IMG/VR virus record: IMGVR_UViG_3300011115_000278
Coordinates: 1-63,349 of that record
DNA from: a virus
DNA length: 63,349 bases
Direction: 5' to 3' (one strand)
The translations under genes and the position numbers were made by a program. The notes beneath the pieces were generated by a model. That model worked only from the letters and a program-made list of their open reading frames with translations. It searched no databases and was not told the origin of the DNA. Of this stretch, positions 40,776 through 49,740 are shown piece by piece. Position 1 is the first letter of the stretch. Every line of letters begins with the position of its first letter.

Positions 40776-41227
40776 TGGAAAAAACTAAACCCCTATCACG
40801 GGAACTTGATACACGCGAACAGGCGGAGCGTCCTAAACAATGGATGCCCCCCAAACTTCTACCCGATCCGAAACCGGAAGCGGGTTATGCATTTCGCTGG
40901 ATCAGGATTGCCTCGCAGGGAAAAGAGGACGCCACAAACTATTCCTCCAAGCTTGCCGAGGGTTGGGAACCCGTTAAAGCTTCAGATCATCCCGAGATTC
41001 GTCTGTTTAATTCTGCTGCGGCAAAGTTTCCAGACAGTATTGAGGTAGGTGGTCTCTTGCTTTGCAAAACACCTGTGGAGTTTACTGTGCAACGTAATGC
41101 GTACTATCGCCAACAAGCGGATGCGCAGATGCAATCAGTTGACAACACATACATGCGCGAGAATGATCCGAGGATGCCTATGTTTAAAGAACGTAAGTCC
41201 ACGGTCACTTTCGGAAAAGGTATTTAA
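40775..41227 (+). CDS. Head-region protein, 150 aa
   Basis: TAATG overlap with the scaffold. A Pro-rich N-terminus is followed by RWIRIASQGKEDATNYSSKL, a beta segment (LLLCKTPVEF) and a charged end. This short protein is often found between scaffold and capsid in environmental podophages. Role unknown. Confidence 0.65.
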   Translation: MEKTKPLSRELDTREQAERPKQWMPPKLLPDPKPEAGYAFRWIRIASQGKEDATNYSSKLAEGWEPVKASDHPEIRLFNSAAAKFPDSIEVGGLLLCKTPVEFTVQRNAYYRQQADAQMQSVDNTYMRENDPRMPMFKERKSTVTFGKGI

Positions 41228-41244
41228 TTTTTTAGGAGTCTTAA

Positions 41245-41847
41245 ATGGCAACTACAGCAGCACCCTATGGGCTACGTCCCATAAATCGTATCGACGGCAT
41301 GCCTTATGCTGGCGCTACGAGTCAGTTCTTGATTGACCCAGCAGGCACTGGAACCAACTTGTTTTATGGTCAAGTTGTTCTTATCAATGCAAGTGGTTAT
41401 ATCGCTTTGTCTACCGCTAATGGCATAGACACTACTACCAATAACCTTGGTGGCAATGGTGTAGGTGCAATCGGCGTTTTCGTCGGTGCATCTTATATCA
41501 ACGCACAAGGCCAGCAAATTTACGGTCAGTATTACCCTTCCGGCACAACCGGCGTGGTGACTGCATACGTAATTACTGACCCATTTGTTACTTTCCAAGC
41601 ACAACTAAGTGGTTCTGGCGCTCAAACAGTTTTGGGCACTAACACCTTCTTTACCGCTGTACAAAGCACTAGCACGGGTTCCACTCAGACTGGTAACTCA
41701 ACTAGCTCTTTATCAGTTACTGTGCAAGCAACGGCTGCGGCTTTCCGTATTGTGGGCTTTGCGTCTACTCCCGGCGATGCATACACTGATGTGTTGGTTA
41801 AGTTCAACCCCAGTGCCCATTCATACTTGAATAACGTTGGCCTGTAA
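41245..41847 (+). CDS. Probable head decoration protein, 200 aa
   Basis: Opens with AAPYGLRPINRIDGMPYAGA, a motif common in capsid-associated phage proteins. It continues as a beta-rich, Ser/Thr/Gly-rich sequence. Located directly before the major capsid gene, SD AGGAG. A decoration protein stabilising the shell is the likely role. Confidence 0.7.
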   Translation: MATTAAPYGLRPINRIDGMPYAGATSQFLIDPAGTGTNLFYGQVVLINASGYIALSTANGIDTTTNNLGGNGVGAIGVFVGASYINAQGQQIYGQYYPSGTTGVVTAYVITDPFVTFQAQLSGSGAQTVLGTNTFFTAVQSTSTGSTQTGNSTSSLSVTVQATAAAFRIVGFASTPGDAYTDVLVKFNPSAHSYLNNVGL

Positions 41848-41857
41848 GGAGTAAATC

Positions 41858-42766
41858 ATGGCAATTTCACGCGCACAACTACTTAAAGAACTTCTTCCCG
41901 GCTTAAACGCTTTGTTTGGTCTGGAGTACGCCAAGTATGGTGAGGAACATAAAGAAATTTATGAAACCGAAACTTCTGAGCGTTCTTTTGAAGAAGAGAC
42001 AAAACTGTCTGGCTTCGGTCAAGCACCAGTCAAAAACGAGGGTTCTGCCATCGCTTATGACAATGCACAAGAAGCATGGACTGCACGTTACACCCACGAA
42101 ACCATTGCGATGGGCTTTTCCATCACAGAGGAAGCTGTGGAAGATAACTTGTATGACAGCTTGTCTTCACGCTACACCAAGGCTCTGGCCCGTGGTATGG
42201 CATACACCAAGCAAGTTAAAGCTGCTTATGTGTTGAACAATGCCTTTGCTGGCGGCCCAACATACGGCGACGGTGTGGTGCTTTGCTCCACTGCCCACCC
42301 TTTGATTTCTGGTGGTACTAACAGCAATACACCATCTACCGCTGCTGACTTGAATGAAACATCGTTGGAAAACGCTGTTATTCAGATCGCAGCTTGGACA
42401 GACGAGCGTAGCTTGCTGATTGCTGCAAAGCCTAGGAAGTTGATTGTTCCTCCTTCTTTGATGTTTGTTGCTACACGTTTGCTGGAAACCGAACTCCGTG
42501 TTTCTACTGCTGACAATGACATTAACGCATTGAAGAACAATGGTTCAATCCCTGAAGGCTATACCGTTAACCACTACCTGACAGACACCAATGCTTGGTT
42601 CCTGTGTACAGATGTGCCTAACGGCTTAAAGCACTTTGTTCGTACCCCCTTGTCTACTGGCATGGACGGTGACTTTGACACAGGTAACGTTCGTTACAAA
42701 TCCCGCGAGCGTTACAGCTTCGGTGTGTCAGACCCACTGGGTATCTTCGGGTCACCCGGAGCCTAA
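41858..42766 (+). CDS. Major capsid protein, 302 aa
   Basis: HK97-fold-like sequence with an acidic N-arm (YETETSERSFEEETKLSG), a helix (RGMAYTKQVKAAYVLNNAF) and the conserved GDGVVLCSTAHP, as in Mu gpT-like major head subunits. It follows a probable decoration protein and is followed by a strong terminator, as expected for the most highly expressed gene. Confidence 0.85.
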   Translation: MAISRAQLLKELLPGLNALFGLEYAKYGEEHKEIYETETSERSFEEETKLSGFGQAPVKNEGSAIAYDNAQEAWTARYTHETIAMGFSITEEAVEDNLYDSLSSRYTKALARGMAYTKQVKAAYVLNNAFAGGPTYGDGVVLCSTAHPLISGGTNSNTPSTAADLNETSLENAVIQIAAWTDERSLLIAAKPRKLIVPPSLMFVATRLLETELRVSTADNDINALKNNGSIPEGYTVNHYLTDTNAWFLCTDVPNGLKHFVRTPLSTGMDGDFDTGNVRYKSRERYSFGVSDPLGIFGSPGA

Positions 42767-42788
42767 TATTTCTTTGGAAATATTTGAA

Positions 42789-42810
42789 GGGGGGCCTTGT
42801 GCCCCCTTTT
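42789..42810 (+). terminator. Intrinsic terminator after the major capsid gene
   Basis: GGGGGC (42790-42795), 5-nt loop, GCCCCC (42801-42806), then TTTTCTTTT. Confidence 0.92.
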
Positions 42811-42914
42811 CTTTTGTTGTATATTGCATTTAACCCGGGCTTATCCGGTGTTCTGACAGTCCCGGCTGACGACATGCAGACAGAACACCCCAACTTGCAT
42901 GTAAGGAATACATC

Positions 42915-43457
42915 ATGGCACGCACTACGTTTCAAGGCCCAGTTCGTTCATTGGGCGGCATCTATCAACAAGGCCCAGCGGCTGTTGTTGAGATCACATC
43001 TAGCACCACATTAAACCCTACAGATCACGCTGGTCGTATCATTTCTGTTGGTGGTTCTTTGGCGGCAGCATTGACTTTGACTTTGCCAGCTATTAACGTT
43101 TCAACTAATTCCACAACATCTGGCCCCGGTCAAGACCCCAGCACAGTTAACAATGAAGGCGTTGTATACACCATCTGGGTTCCTACAACCATCTCCACTA
43201 GCTCGTTGAAGATTGGCACTAACGGTACTGACAAATACGTTGGCACAATTGTTATGAACGATGTTGATACTGACGGAGCCGCTTTGGTTGGTTTTTCAGC
43301 CGCCGCTGCTAACGATTTTATTAACTTAAATGGCACTACCACTGGCGGTGTTGCTGGTTCATGGGTGCAAATTGTTGCTATTGCCGCTAACAAATACGTG
43401 GTTACTGGCACGGTGTTGGGCACAGGCACTGTTGCTACGCCATTTGCTAACTCCTAA
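42915..43457 (+). CDS. Beta-rich virion protein, 180 aa
   Basis: Begins ARTTFQGPVRSLGGIYQQGP, then Ser/Thr/Val-rich beta strands with a Gly/Thr-rich loop. Typical of small virion surface proteins placed just after capsids in podophages. SD AAGGA. Followed by a UUCG-loop terminator. Confidence 0.65.
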   Translation: MARTTFQGPVRSLGGIYQQGPAAVVEITSSTTLNPTDHAGRIISVGGSLAAALTLTLPAINVSTNSTTSGPGQDPSTVNNEGVVYTIWVPTTISTSSLKIGTNGTDKYVGTIVMNDVDTDGAALVGFSAAAANDFINLNGTTTGGVAGSWVQIVAIAANKYVVTGTVLGTGTVATPFANS

Positions 43458-43464
43458 TCAACCC

Positions 43465-43486
43465 AAGGGGCTTCGGCCCTATTTTT
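43465..43486 (+). terminator. Terminator with UUCG tetraloop
   Basis: GGGGC TTCG GCCCT stem-loop followed by ATTTTT (43468-43486). Confidence 0.85.
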
Positions 43487-43500
43487 AAAGGAGATTGATT

Positions 43501-43779
43501 ATGATGCAAACGGACGTTTTATCTAAAGCTGCGGCTGCTGGAACAACTACCACCATTTTTGCTGGCCCAGCCCGTATTAAAGGTGTGTCTATCAGCTATC
43601 CATCAGGGGGAACGGTTGTTCTTAATGATGGAACAGGCGGCACAGGTATGTTTTCTTTTACTGCGCCAGCGGCTGCGGGTTCTATTTACATGATATTCCC
43701 CGGAGAAGGTATTAGATGTAGTACCAACATTTCAGCAGTTTGTGCCGCATCTACTACCGCCGTGGTGTTCTATGGCTAA
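43501..43779 (+). CDS. Small virion-type protein, 92 aa
   Basis: ATG at 43501 with AGGAG upstream. Contains AGPARIKGVSISYPSGGTVV and a hydrophobic beta-rich end. It resembles trimeric head-surface or neck proteins but is not recognised. Confidence 0.6.
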   Translation: MMQTDVLSKAAAAGTTTTIFAGPARIKGVSISYPSGGTVVLNDGTGGTGMFSFTAPAAAGSIYMIFPGEGIRCSTNISAVCAASTTAVVFYG

Positions 43780-44017
43780 GTCACCCGCATGGCAGAGGAA
43801 AGAGGGCAAATCCGAGAAGGGCGGCCTGAACGCCAAAGGCCGAGCCTCTGCCAAAGCGCAAGGCATGAACTTGAAACCTCCCCAGCCAGAAGGCGGCTCC
43901 CGGCGCGACTCTTTCTGTGCGAGGATGGGCGGCATGAAAAAGAAGCTAACGAGTGCAAAGACAGCCAACGATCCGAACAGTCGGATTAACAAAGCATTGA
44001 GGGCATGGAATTGTTAG
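43772..44017 (+). CDS. Small basic phage protein (DUF6321-like), 81 aa
   Basis: Start ATG 43772 overlaps the preceding stop. Sequence opens MAKSPAWQRKEGKSEKGGLN and has GGSRRDSFCARMGGMKKKLT, a widespread Lys/Arg/Gly-rich phage family I associate with DUF6321. Role unknown; basic, perhaps nucleic acid binding inside the head. Confidence 0.6.
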   Translation: MAKSPAWQRKEGKSEKGGLNAKGRASAKAQGMNLKPPQPEGGSRRDSFCARMGGMKKKLTSAKTANDPNSRINKALRAWNC

Positions 44018-44250
44018 ATTTAAATACCGTTTGGCTATCTACAATATCACTGTTAATTGCAGTGATAGCGTACATGATGAATGAAAAGTTCAGGGAATTG
44101 ACTCGTGTCACCATCTTGTTGAACAAAACACGTGAGGAGGTTGCCCGTGATAATGTTACTCAAGCAGAAATTGACCGCATTACGAACCACATTGACCAAC
44201 GCTTTAACAAACTTGAAGCAAAAATTGATCAACTTATTCAAAAAGGGTGA
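44005..44250 (+). CDS. Membrane-anchored coiled-coil protein, 81 aa
   Basis: One membrane helix (residues about 8-24, VWLSTISLLIAVIAYMM), then a charged coiled coil (NHIDQRFNKLEAKIDQLIQK). Overlaps the previous gene. Similar small proteins with a membrane helix and coil appear among structural genes of environmental phages. Function unknown. Confidence 0.65.
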   Translation: MELLDLNTVWLSTISLLIAVIAYMMNEKFRELTRVTILLNKTREEVARDNVTQAEIDRITNHIDQRFNKLEAKIDQLIQKG

Positions 44251-44256
44251 GTAATC

Positions 44257-45183
44257 ATGGGCGTTGAATCACTTGTAAAAGGCGCTGTTGGCACATTGGC
44301 CAAAGATAAAGTGTCTTCGTACTTGTCGCCTAGCCAAATGGATTTTATTACGTTTGCGCTTAACCCGCAGGCATACCTTCTTGATAAAGGCGTTAACGCA
44401 GCCGCTAATGCGTTGGGATATGGCAGTCAGTATCGTGAGTTAAAAGGTGGCGCTCAAAGTGAAAAAGAAGAGTACAAACAAGTAATGCGCGACGCTATTG
44501 GTGATATGTTGCCAGACACAGTTGGCGACTTTGTACGCGCAACGCCCAGAATATCGGAAGCTGATTTGCAACCTGCTGGGACATATACAGCTTTTGACCC
44601 TAATACGCAAACTTACATGCAGCAAGGATCGTCTAACCCGATAGCACGCTCGGACTCTGCTGGGTTTGATAACTTTGTGCGTGATTTAAACTACGGAACT
44701 CAAACCCCCGGTACTGGAAACGCAGTAGGTCCATTGCCAGAAGGCAATCCTATATTTGAGAGCAACGTTAGTAATCTTCCGTACGAATTACAGTCAACGC
44801 CAGTTAGCGGCGCACCAGAGGGGTTTGATCCAGCGTTGTTAGCTGCAATCATACGCGATGCAAATCCAACCAGCACTGGCGCTACGGATGACTTGGGTGA
44901 AGTAACTGTCGTTGACCAAAAACCTTCTGGTAGCGGTGGTGATTTGTCCTACACAGAGATGCTTGATGTATTAAATTCAACGTCTACGTACGACCCCAAT
45001 CTTGGCATGAACGTACCAGTTACAGAAAGCCTAGCTCCAGAAGGATACATGTTTGATGCTGGTAGTGGTATGAACGAATACTTTGGCGGTGGCAGCGGCG
45101 GCGGTGGTCTTGGCAAATACTATGACGATTTTAGTAGCCAAGCCTACGTTAGAGGTGGTCAAATTCCACAAGGCAGACGATAA
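44257..45183 (+). CDS. Unknown late protein, 308 aa
   Basis: Helical, hydrophobic N-terminus, Asp/Pro/Ser-rich middle, and a Gly-rich C-terminus (GGGSGGGGLG, ending YVRGGQIPQGRR). The end resembles the Gly-rich tails of small ejected proteins. Directly coupled to the next gene (TAATG). Not recognised. Confidence 0.6.
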   Translation: MGVESLVKGAVGTLAKDKVSSYLSPSQMDFITFALNPQAYLLDKGVNAAANALGYGSQYRELKGGAQSEKEEYKQVMRDAIGDMLPDTVGDFVRATPRISEADLQPAGTYTAFDPNTQTYMQQGSSNPIARSDSAGFDNFVRDLNYGTQTPGTGNAVGPLPEGNPIFESNVSNLPYELQSTPVSGAPEGFDPALLAAIIRDANPTSTGATDDLGEVTVVDQKPSGSGGDLSYTEMLDVLNSTSTYDPNLGMNVPVTESLAPEGYMFDAGSGMNEYFGGGSGGGGLGKYYDDFSSQAYVRGGQIPQGRR

Positions 45184-45608
45184 TGCCCAGCACAAGTAAG
45201 AAACAACATAATTTCATGGCGGCGGTGGCCAACAATCCATCCTTTGCTAAGAAAGCGGGAGTCCCACAGTCCGTGGGCAAGGACTTTAACCAAGCGGACA
45301 AGGGCCGCAAATTTGCTAAAGGTGGCGACATGAAACCAGTAGATATGAAAAAGAACCCCGGTGTAGCCAAGTTACCTACAGCCGTACGTAATAAGATGGG
45401 TTTTATGAACAAAGGCGGTATGGCTGAAGGTGGAAAATCAGACATGAAACAAGATAAAGCCATGATGCAAAAGGCTGTGAACAAACACGAAGGCCGTTTG
45501 CACAAGGGTTCACCCATGACTAAGTTGTCAAAAGGTGGTGGTATCGAGTCCAAGGGTAAAACCAAAGGCAAGATGGTTAAGATGAACATGGGCGGCGTGC
45601 CCTGCTAA
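45183..45608 (+). CDS. Basic virion-type protein (DUF3008-like), 141 aa
   Basis: N-terminus MPSTSKKQHNFMAAVANNPS and FAKKAGVPQSVGKDF is a conserved phage motif (DUF3008-type). The rest is Lys/Gly/Met-rich. Strongly basic, hence possibly packaged with DNA. Ends with a repeated KGKTKGK motif similar to that of the next protein. Confidence 0.6.
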   Translation: MPSTSKKQHNFMAAVANNPSFAKKAGVPQSVGKDFNQADKGRKFAKGGDMKPVDMKKNPGVAKLPTAVRNKMGFMNKGGMAEGGKSDMKQDKAMMQKAVNKHEGRLHKGSPMTKLSKGGGIESKGKTKGKMVKMNMGGVPC

Positions 45609-45619
45609 AAGGAGTTGAC

Positions 45620-46174
45620 ATGAAAAAACGGTACAACGGTGAAGATAACAGCTACATTACTTCCGAGGATAGTAATAGCGGTATGAAAGAAGCGTATGAC
45701 GTAGGTCAAGCTGAGACGCGTATTAACAATGCCAAAGAACGTATGCGGGCTGAGACTGAGGGCGCAAGAGACGAGGGCAAAATTACCGAGTCTGGAGACC
45801 AAGGTTTTGGTGGTGCGGGTTCTAGTAGAACTGTAAAAGCTACACCTAAACCTGCGGCTAAACCTGCGGCTAAACCTGCTGCCAAACCTGCGGCTAAAGA
45901 AACCGCTCGCGATACAGGTAGTGACGTATCACGTATGGCTAATCGCGGTAAACCCGCCGAAGCCCCTGTTGACGAAACAAAACTTTCTTTTGCCGAACGC
46001 CAAAAATTAAGTAATGCGCGTTCAAGAGCCGGTAGCGGTACCACCGATAGACGATCTGTTGGCGAGCGCTTAAAATCCGCATTTGGCATGAAGAGCGGTG
46101 GCTCTGTAGGTTCGGCTTCCCGTCGTGCTGATGGTATTGCTACCAAAGGTAAAACGCGCGGAAAGTACATCTAA
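45620..46174 (+). CDS. Lys/Pro/Ala-repeat late protein, 184 aa
   Basis: Acidic N-terminus, a KPAA repeat (about residues 75-92) and a C-terminal ADGIATKGKTRGKYI tail. That tail echoes the end of the preceding protein, as if a shared targeting or packaging tail exists. SD AGGAG. Unknown function. Confidence 0.6.
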   Translation: MKKRYNGEDNSYITSEDSNSGMKEAYDVGQAETRINNAKERMRAETEGARDEGKITESGDQGFGGAGSSRTVKATPKPAAKPAAKPAAKPAAKETARDTGSDVSRMANRGKPAEAPVDETKLSFAERQKLSNARSRAGSGTTDRRSVGERLKSAFGMKSGGSVGSASRRADGIATKGKTRGKYI

Positions 46175-46176
46175 TC

Positions 46177-46464
46177 ATGATGGCCTGTCGTGGTATGGGG
46201 GCTGTCATGCCCTCTAAAATGCCTAAAGGCGTGAAAAAAGCGCGCCGGGACGATACTGATTTCACGCAATACAAAGAGGGTGGTGAAGTGAAGTCTAAGG
46301 TAAATGAGGCTGGCAACTACACCAAACCAGAGCTACGCAAACGGATTTTTAACAGTGTTAAAGCCGCCGCAGTGCAGGGAACTGGCGCAGGTGAGTGGTC
46401 AGCCCGTAAAGCTCAGTTGATGGCTAAACGATATAAAGACGCTGGTGGGGGATACAGAGATTGA
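46177..46464 (+). CDS. Small basic phage protein, 95 aa
   Basis: Contains NEAGNYTKPELRKRIFNSVK and GEWSARKAQLMAKRYKDAGG, a pattern I recognise from many environmental phage genomes without a known function. Basic and helical. It lies in the block of small Lys-rich proteins between the capsid and connector genes. ATGA overlap with the next gene. Confidence 0.65.
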   Translation: MMACRGMGAVMPSKMPKGVKKARRDDTDFTQYKEGGEVKSKVNEAGNYTKPELRKRIFNSVKAAAVQGTGAGEWSARKAQLMAKRYKDAGGGYRD

Positions 46465-46694
46465 AAGCCCCGCAGCAATCCCTTAAAAACTGGGGCGACC
46501 AGAAATGGCGCACCAAGAGTGGAAAGCCGTCAAGCAAGACAGGTGAGCGGTACTTACCCGAGAAAGCTATCAAGTCATTATCATCACAAGAATATGCAGC
46601 CACAACCAAGGCCAAGCGCGCAGGCAAGGCGGCGGGCAAACAGTTTGTAGCTCAACCAAAATCCATTGCAAAGAAAACGGCAGGCTTTAGATGA
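46461..46694 (+). CDS. Small basic phage protein (DUF5872-like), 77 aa
   Basis: MKAPQQSLKNWGDQKWRTKS and GERYLPEKAIKSLSSQEYAA match a small conserved phage family I associate with DUF5872. Lys-rich, likely nucleic acid binding. Coupled on both sides by ATGA. Confidence 0.6.
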   Translation: MKAPQQSLKNWGDQKWRTKSGKPSSKTGERYLPEKAIKSLSSQEYAATTKAKRAGKAAGKQFVAQPKSIAKKTAGFR

Positions 46695-47617
46695 CTACTA
46701 CCGGAACCACACTGTTCAACATGGACTTCACGGAGATTGCCGAGGAAGCGTGGGAGCGTGCGGGCCGTGAGATGCGTTCTGGTTACGACTTGCGTACAGC
46801 ACGTCGTTCAATGAATCTGATGACGATTGAGTGGCAGTCTAAGGGTATTAACATGTGGACAATGGAGCAGGGAATCATTAACCTGACTTCGGGGCTTAGC
46901 ACTTACGCCCTACCAACGGACACGATTGACCTGCTAGAACACGTCATTCGTACTGGGTCCAACACTGCGTCTACGCAGGCGGACTTAACCATTACACGCA
47001 TTAGCGTCTCTACTTATGCAACTATTCCAAACAAGCTTAGCCAAGCTCGCCCAATTCAAGTCTGGATTCAAAGACTCTCTGGCGAAACTAATCCAACGAC
47101 TGCGGTCTTGGATGGCGCGATTTCGTCAACAGCCACCACAATAACGCTTAGCACGGTAGTTGGCTTGGCTGGGGCTGGTTTTATTAGACTTGGTACAGAA
47201 GATATCTACTACACGTACGTCACTGGCAATGTGCTTGGTGGCGTGTTCCGTGGTCAGAATAACACTACGGCAGCGGCACAAACGGATGGCACTGCGGTGT
47301 TTGTGCCTCAACTACCTGCCGTAACAGTTTGGCCTACCCCTGATAACTCAACGCCCTACCAGTTCGTATACTGGAGACTCAGACGTGTTCAAGACGCTGG
47401 CGCTGGTGTAAGTACCGCCGACATGAATTTCCGCTTCCTGCCTTGTTTGGTGGCGGGCTTGGCGTATAACATTGCGGTCAAGGTCCCCGAATTAATGCCC
47501 CGAATAGAAATGCTCAAGATGATGTACAACGAGGCGTTTGAGATTGCCGCTGGAGAAGACAGAGAGAAAGCGGCCATTCGCCTTGTGCCTCGTCAACAGT
47601 TTATTGGTAGCACGTAA
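46691..47617 (+). CDS. Head-tail adaptor, P22 gp4-like, 308 aa
   Basis: Helical N-terminus (EIAEEAWERAGREMRSGYDL) and MNLMTIEWQSKGINMWTMEQ, followed by a beta domain (TYALPTDTIDLLEHV) and a helical end. This is the layout of adaptors that dock under the portal in short-tailed phages. Longer than gp4 through a beta insert in the centre. Confidence 0.7.
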   Translation: MTTTGTTLFNMDFTEIAEEAWERAGREMRSGYDLRTARRSMNLMTIEWQSKGINMWTMEQGIINLTSGLSTYALPTDTIDLLEHVIRTGSNTASTQADLTITRISVSTYATIPNKLSQARPIQVWIQRLSGETNPTTAVLDGAISSTATTITLSTVVGLAGAGFIRLGTEDIYYTYVTGNVLGGVFRGQNNTTAAAQTDGTAVFVPQLPAVTVWPTPDNSTPYQFVYWRLRRVQDAGAGVSTADMNFRFLPCLVAGLAYNIAVKVPELMPRIEMLKMMYNEAFEIAAGEDREKAAIRLVPRQQFIGST

Positions 47618-48000
47618 TGGGAAATAGGTTTGCATCCGGCAAAAAAGCGATTGCCATGTGCGACCGCTGTGGCCAGCAATACCTACTTAAAAAGCTTAAG
47701 ACTGAAGTTATTAAGCAGAGAAAGTATCAGTTGTTGGTTTGCCCTGAGTGCTGGGACCCCGACCAGCCTCAGTTAATGTTAGGCACCTTTCCTGTTGATG
47801 ATCCACAGGCTTTGCGTAATCCACGCAAGGACACAACGTATGTAACGGCAGGCATAAACAATATTGGTAGTTTGACCAGTGGTTCACGAGACATTCAGTG
47901 GGGCTGGGCACCCGTGGGCGGGTCTAGATTAAATGATGCAGGATTGACACCAAACTACTTGGTGGCAACGACAAATGTTGGTACAGTAACGATATCTTAA
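47617..48000 (+). CDS. Zinc-finger late protein, 127 aa
   Basis: N-terminal CDRCGQQY and CPECWD form a four-Cys zinc site; the rest is beta-rich and Gly-rich. A TAATG overlap joins it to the adaptor gene. This small family is common next to adaptor genes. Exact role not known. Confidence 0.65.
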   Translation: MGNRFASGKKAIAMCDRCGQQYLLKKLKTEVIKQRKYQLLVCPECWDPDQPQLMLGTFPVDDPQALRNPRKDTTYVTAGINNIGSLTSGSRDIQWGWAPVGGSRLNDAGLTPNYLVATTNVGTVTIS

Positions 48001-48011
48001 GGAGTTTAAAC

Positions 48012-48200
48012 ATGGCATATACAAAATCAGCAGACGGCATTACTAAAAAAAGTAAGACTGATGCTCAAATCTTTTCTACTAGCGGCCCTTCTCAAAAAGA
48101 AATGATGGGCGGCAAGGGTAAAGGTAAAGGCAAAACCAACGCCGATATGCTGTCTATGGGTCGTAACTTGGCAAAAATTGCCGCACAGAAACGAGGCTAA
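48012..48200 (+). CDS. Small Lys/Gly-rich late protein, 62 aa
   Basis: Very basic with GGKGKGKGKTNAD in its centre. SD AGGAG. Likely minor virion or DNA-associated protein, unknown. Confidence 0.55.
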   Translation: MAYTKSADGITKKSKTDAQIFSTSGPSQKEMMGGKGKGKGKTNADMLSMGRNLAKIAAQKRG

Positions 48201-48202
48201 TC

Positions 48203-48466
48203 ATGGCTACATTTAGCAAAAAAATAATGGGTAAAGAAGTTGGCGATGCTGCGGTCTACGCTACACCCCATACTATGACTGGTAAAGTTGTTACGGCTTC
48301 CGATAACCCCGGTTCTGGCCCAAATCACAATGATGCAAACACAGTCAATATGTCTGTGGGCAACATTAATCGTCGTGCACAGCCAGCAGCTAAAACAACT
48401 GGCATCAAAATGCGCGGTACTGGCGCGGCCACCAAAGGTTTGATGTCTCGCGGCCCAATGGCTTAA
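48203..48466 (+). CDS. Small basic late protein, 87 aa
   Basis: Starts MATFSKKIMGKEVGDAAVYA and has Arg/Gly/Ala-rich C-terminal half (IKMRGTGAATKGLMSRG). The C-terminal pattern resembles RGxGAAxKG tails in phage structural accessory proteins. Unknown role. Confidence 0.6.
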   Translation: MATFSKKIMGKEVGDAAVYATPHTMTGKVVTASDNPGSGPNHNDANTVNMSVGNINRRAQPAAKTTGIKMRGTGAATKGLMSRGPMA

Positions 48467-48469
48467 ATT

Positions 48470-49321
48470 ATGACAATGACATACGCTCAACTTGTAGCTG
48501 CGGTAACTGATTACACGCAGAACACGTTTGACACGACTACGATTAATACGTTAATCCAGCAGGCGGAGCAGCGCATCTATAACACGGTGCAGATTGCTAA
48601 CTTGCGGAAGAATGTCACGGGCGTATTAACAAGCGGCAATAAGTACTTGGCTTGTCCTAATGATTTTTTATCAACGTACAGCCTTGCTGTTTACCCGTAT
48701 AACGCTACAACGGCTACTGGAACATCTGGGGCTAAAACAATTGTTGTAGCAAGTACAACTGGTATCGCTGTAGGTCAACAGGTCACTGGGACTAACATTG
48801 GTACAAACGCATTTGTTAGAAGCATTGCCAGCACAACAATTACCTTGACTGTGGCTAACAGCGGTACGGTAAACGGCGCTGTTGTGTTCCAAGGTGACTA
48901 TCTGTACTTGTTAAACAAAGATGTTAATTTCATACGTGATGCGTATCCATTTACCTCAATGGTATCTGAGCCTAAACACTACGCCATCTTTGGCCCGCAG
49001 TCAGCCAATGTGAATGAGTTGTCGTTTATTCTTGGCCCTACGCCGGATGCTAACTACTACGCAGAACTGCACTATTATTACTATCCAGAGTCTATTGTTA
49101 CTGCCTTAACCACATGGTTGGGTGATAACTTTGACTCTGCATTGCTGTATGGAACTCTGTGCGAAGCTGGTGTTTACATGAAAAGCGCACCTGAAGACGG
49201 TATGTACAAGACGTACCAAGAACGGTACGTTCAGGCTATTGCTCTTCTCAAGAACTTGGGTGACGGCAAACAAAGAATGGATGCGTACAGAGATGGTCAA
49301 GTTAGGGTGGCAGTATCGTGA
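48470..49321 (+). CDS. Second head-tail connector-like protein, 283 aa
   Basis: MTYAQLVAAVTDYTQNTFDT and LIQQAEQRIYNTVQIANLRK are typical of podophage connector or adaptor proteins, and a beta insert follows. A hydrophobic helical C-terminus completes it. With the 308-aa adaptor it probably forms the short tail ring, similar to P22 gp4 or T7 gp11. Confidence 0.65.
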   Translation: MTMTYAQLVAAVTDYTQNTFDTTTINTLIQQAEQRIYNTVQIANLRKNVTGVLTSGNKYLACPNDFLSTYSLAVYPYNATTATGTSGAKTIVVASTTGIAVGQQVTGTNIGTNAFVRSIASTTITLTVANSGTVNGAVVFQGDYLYLLNKDVNFIRDAYPFTSMVSEPKHYAIFGPQSANVNELSFILGPTPDANYYAELHYYYYPESIVTALTTWLGDNFDSALLYGTLCEAGVYMKSAPEDGMYKTYQERYVQAIALLKNLGDGKQRMDAYRDGQVRVAVS

Positions 49322-49731
49322 GTATTCTTCAAACTCAAACGACCAGCTTTAAGACAGAGCTATACACAGGCGTTCATAACCTATCTACCAATACGTTAAA
49401 GATTGCCCTGTATACGGCTGCGGCTGATTTAAACGAAGCTACCACTGTGTACAGTGCAACCAATGAAGTCACCGGAACTGGATACGTTGCAGGCGGGGTG
49501 GCCTTGACGGGCGTAACCATTAGCTCATCTGGGTATACGGCTTATGTAGATTTTTCTGATGTAGTGTTTGGCGCATCGGTGACGGCTCGTTGTGCGTTGA
49601 TTTATAACGTCACGCAGGGTAACAAATCCATAGCTGTGTTGGACTTTGGGTCTGACAAAACATCTACCAATTTCACCATCACAATGCCTGCTAACTCAGC
49701 AACGGCGGCATTGATTCGTTCTTCTAACTAA
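49318..49731 (+). CDS. Beta-rich tail protein, 137 aa, GTG start
   Basis: GTG at 49318 overlaps the previous stop. Sequence contains KIALYTAAADLNEATTVYSA and a beta-rich end. This family is common in the tail region of environmental phages and probably forms a small tail or fibre attachment protein. Confidence 0.6.
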   Translation: MSILQTQTTSFKTELYTGVHNLSTNTLKIALYTAAADLNEATTVYSATNEVTGTGYVAGGVALTGVTISSSGYTAYVDFSDVVFGASVTARCALIYNVTQGNKSIAVLDFGSDKTSTNFTITMPANSATAALIRSSN

Positions 49732-49740
49732 GGAGTCACC

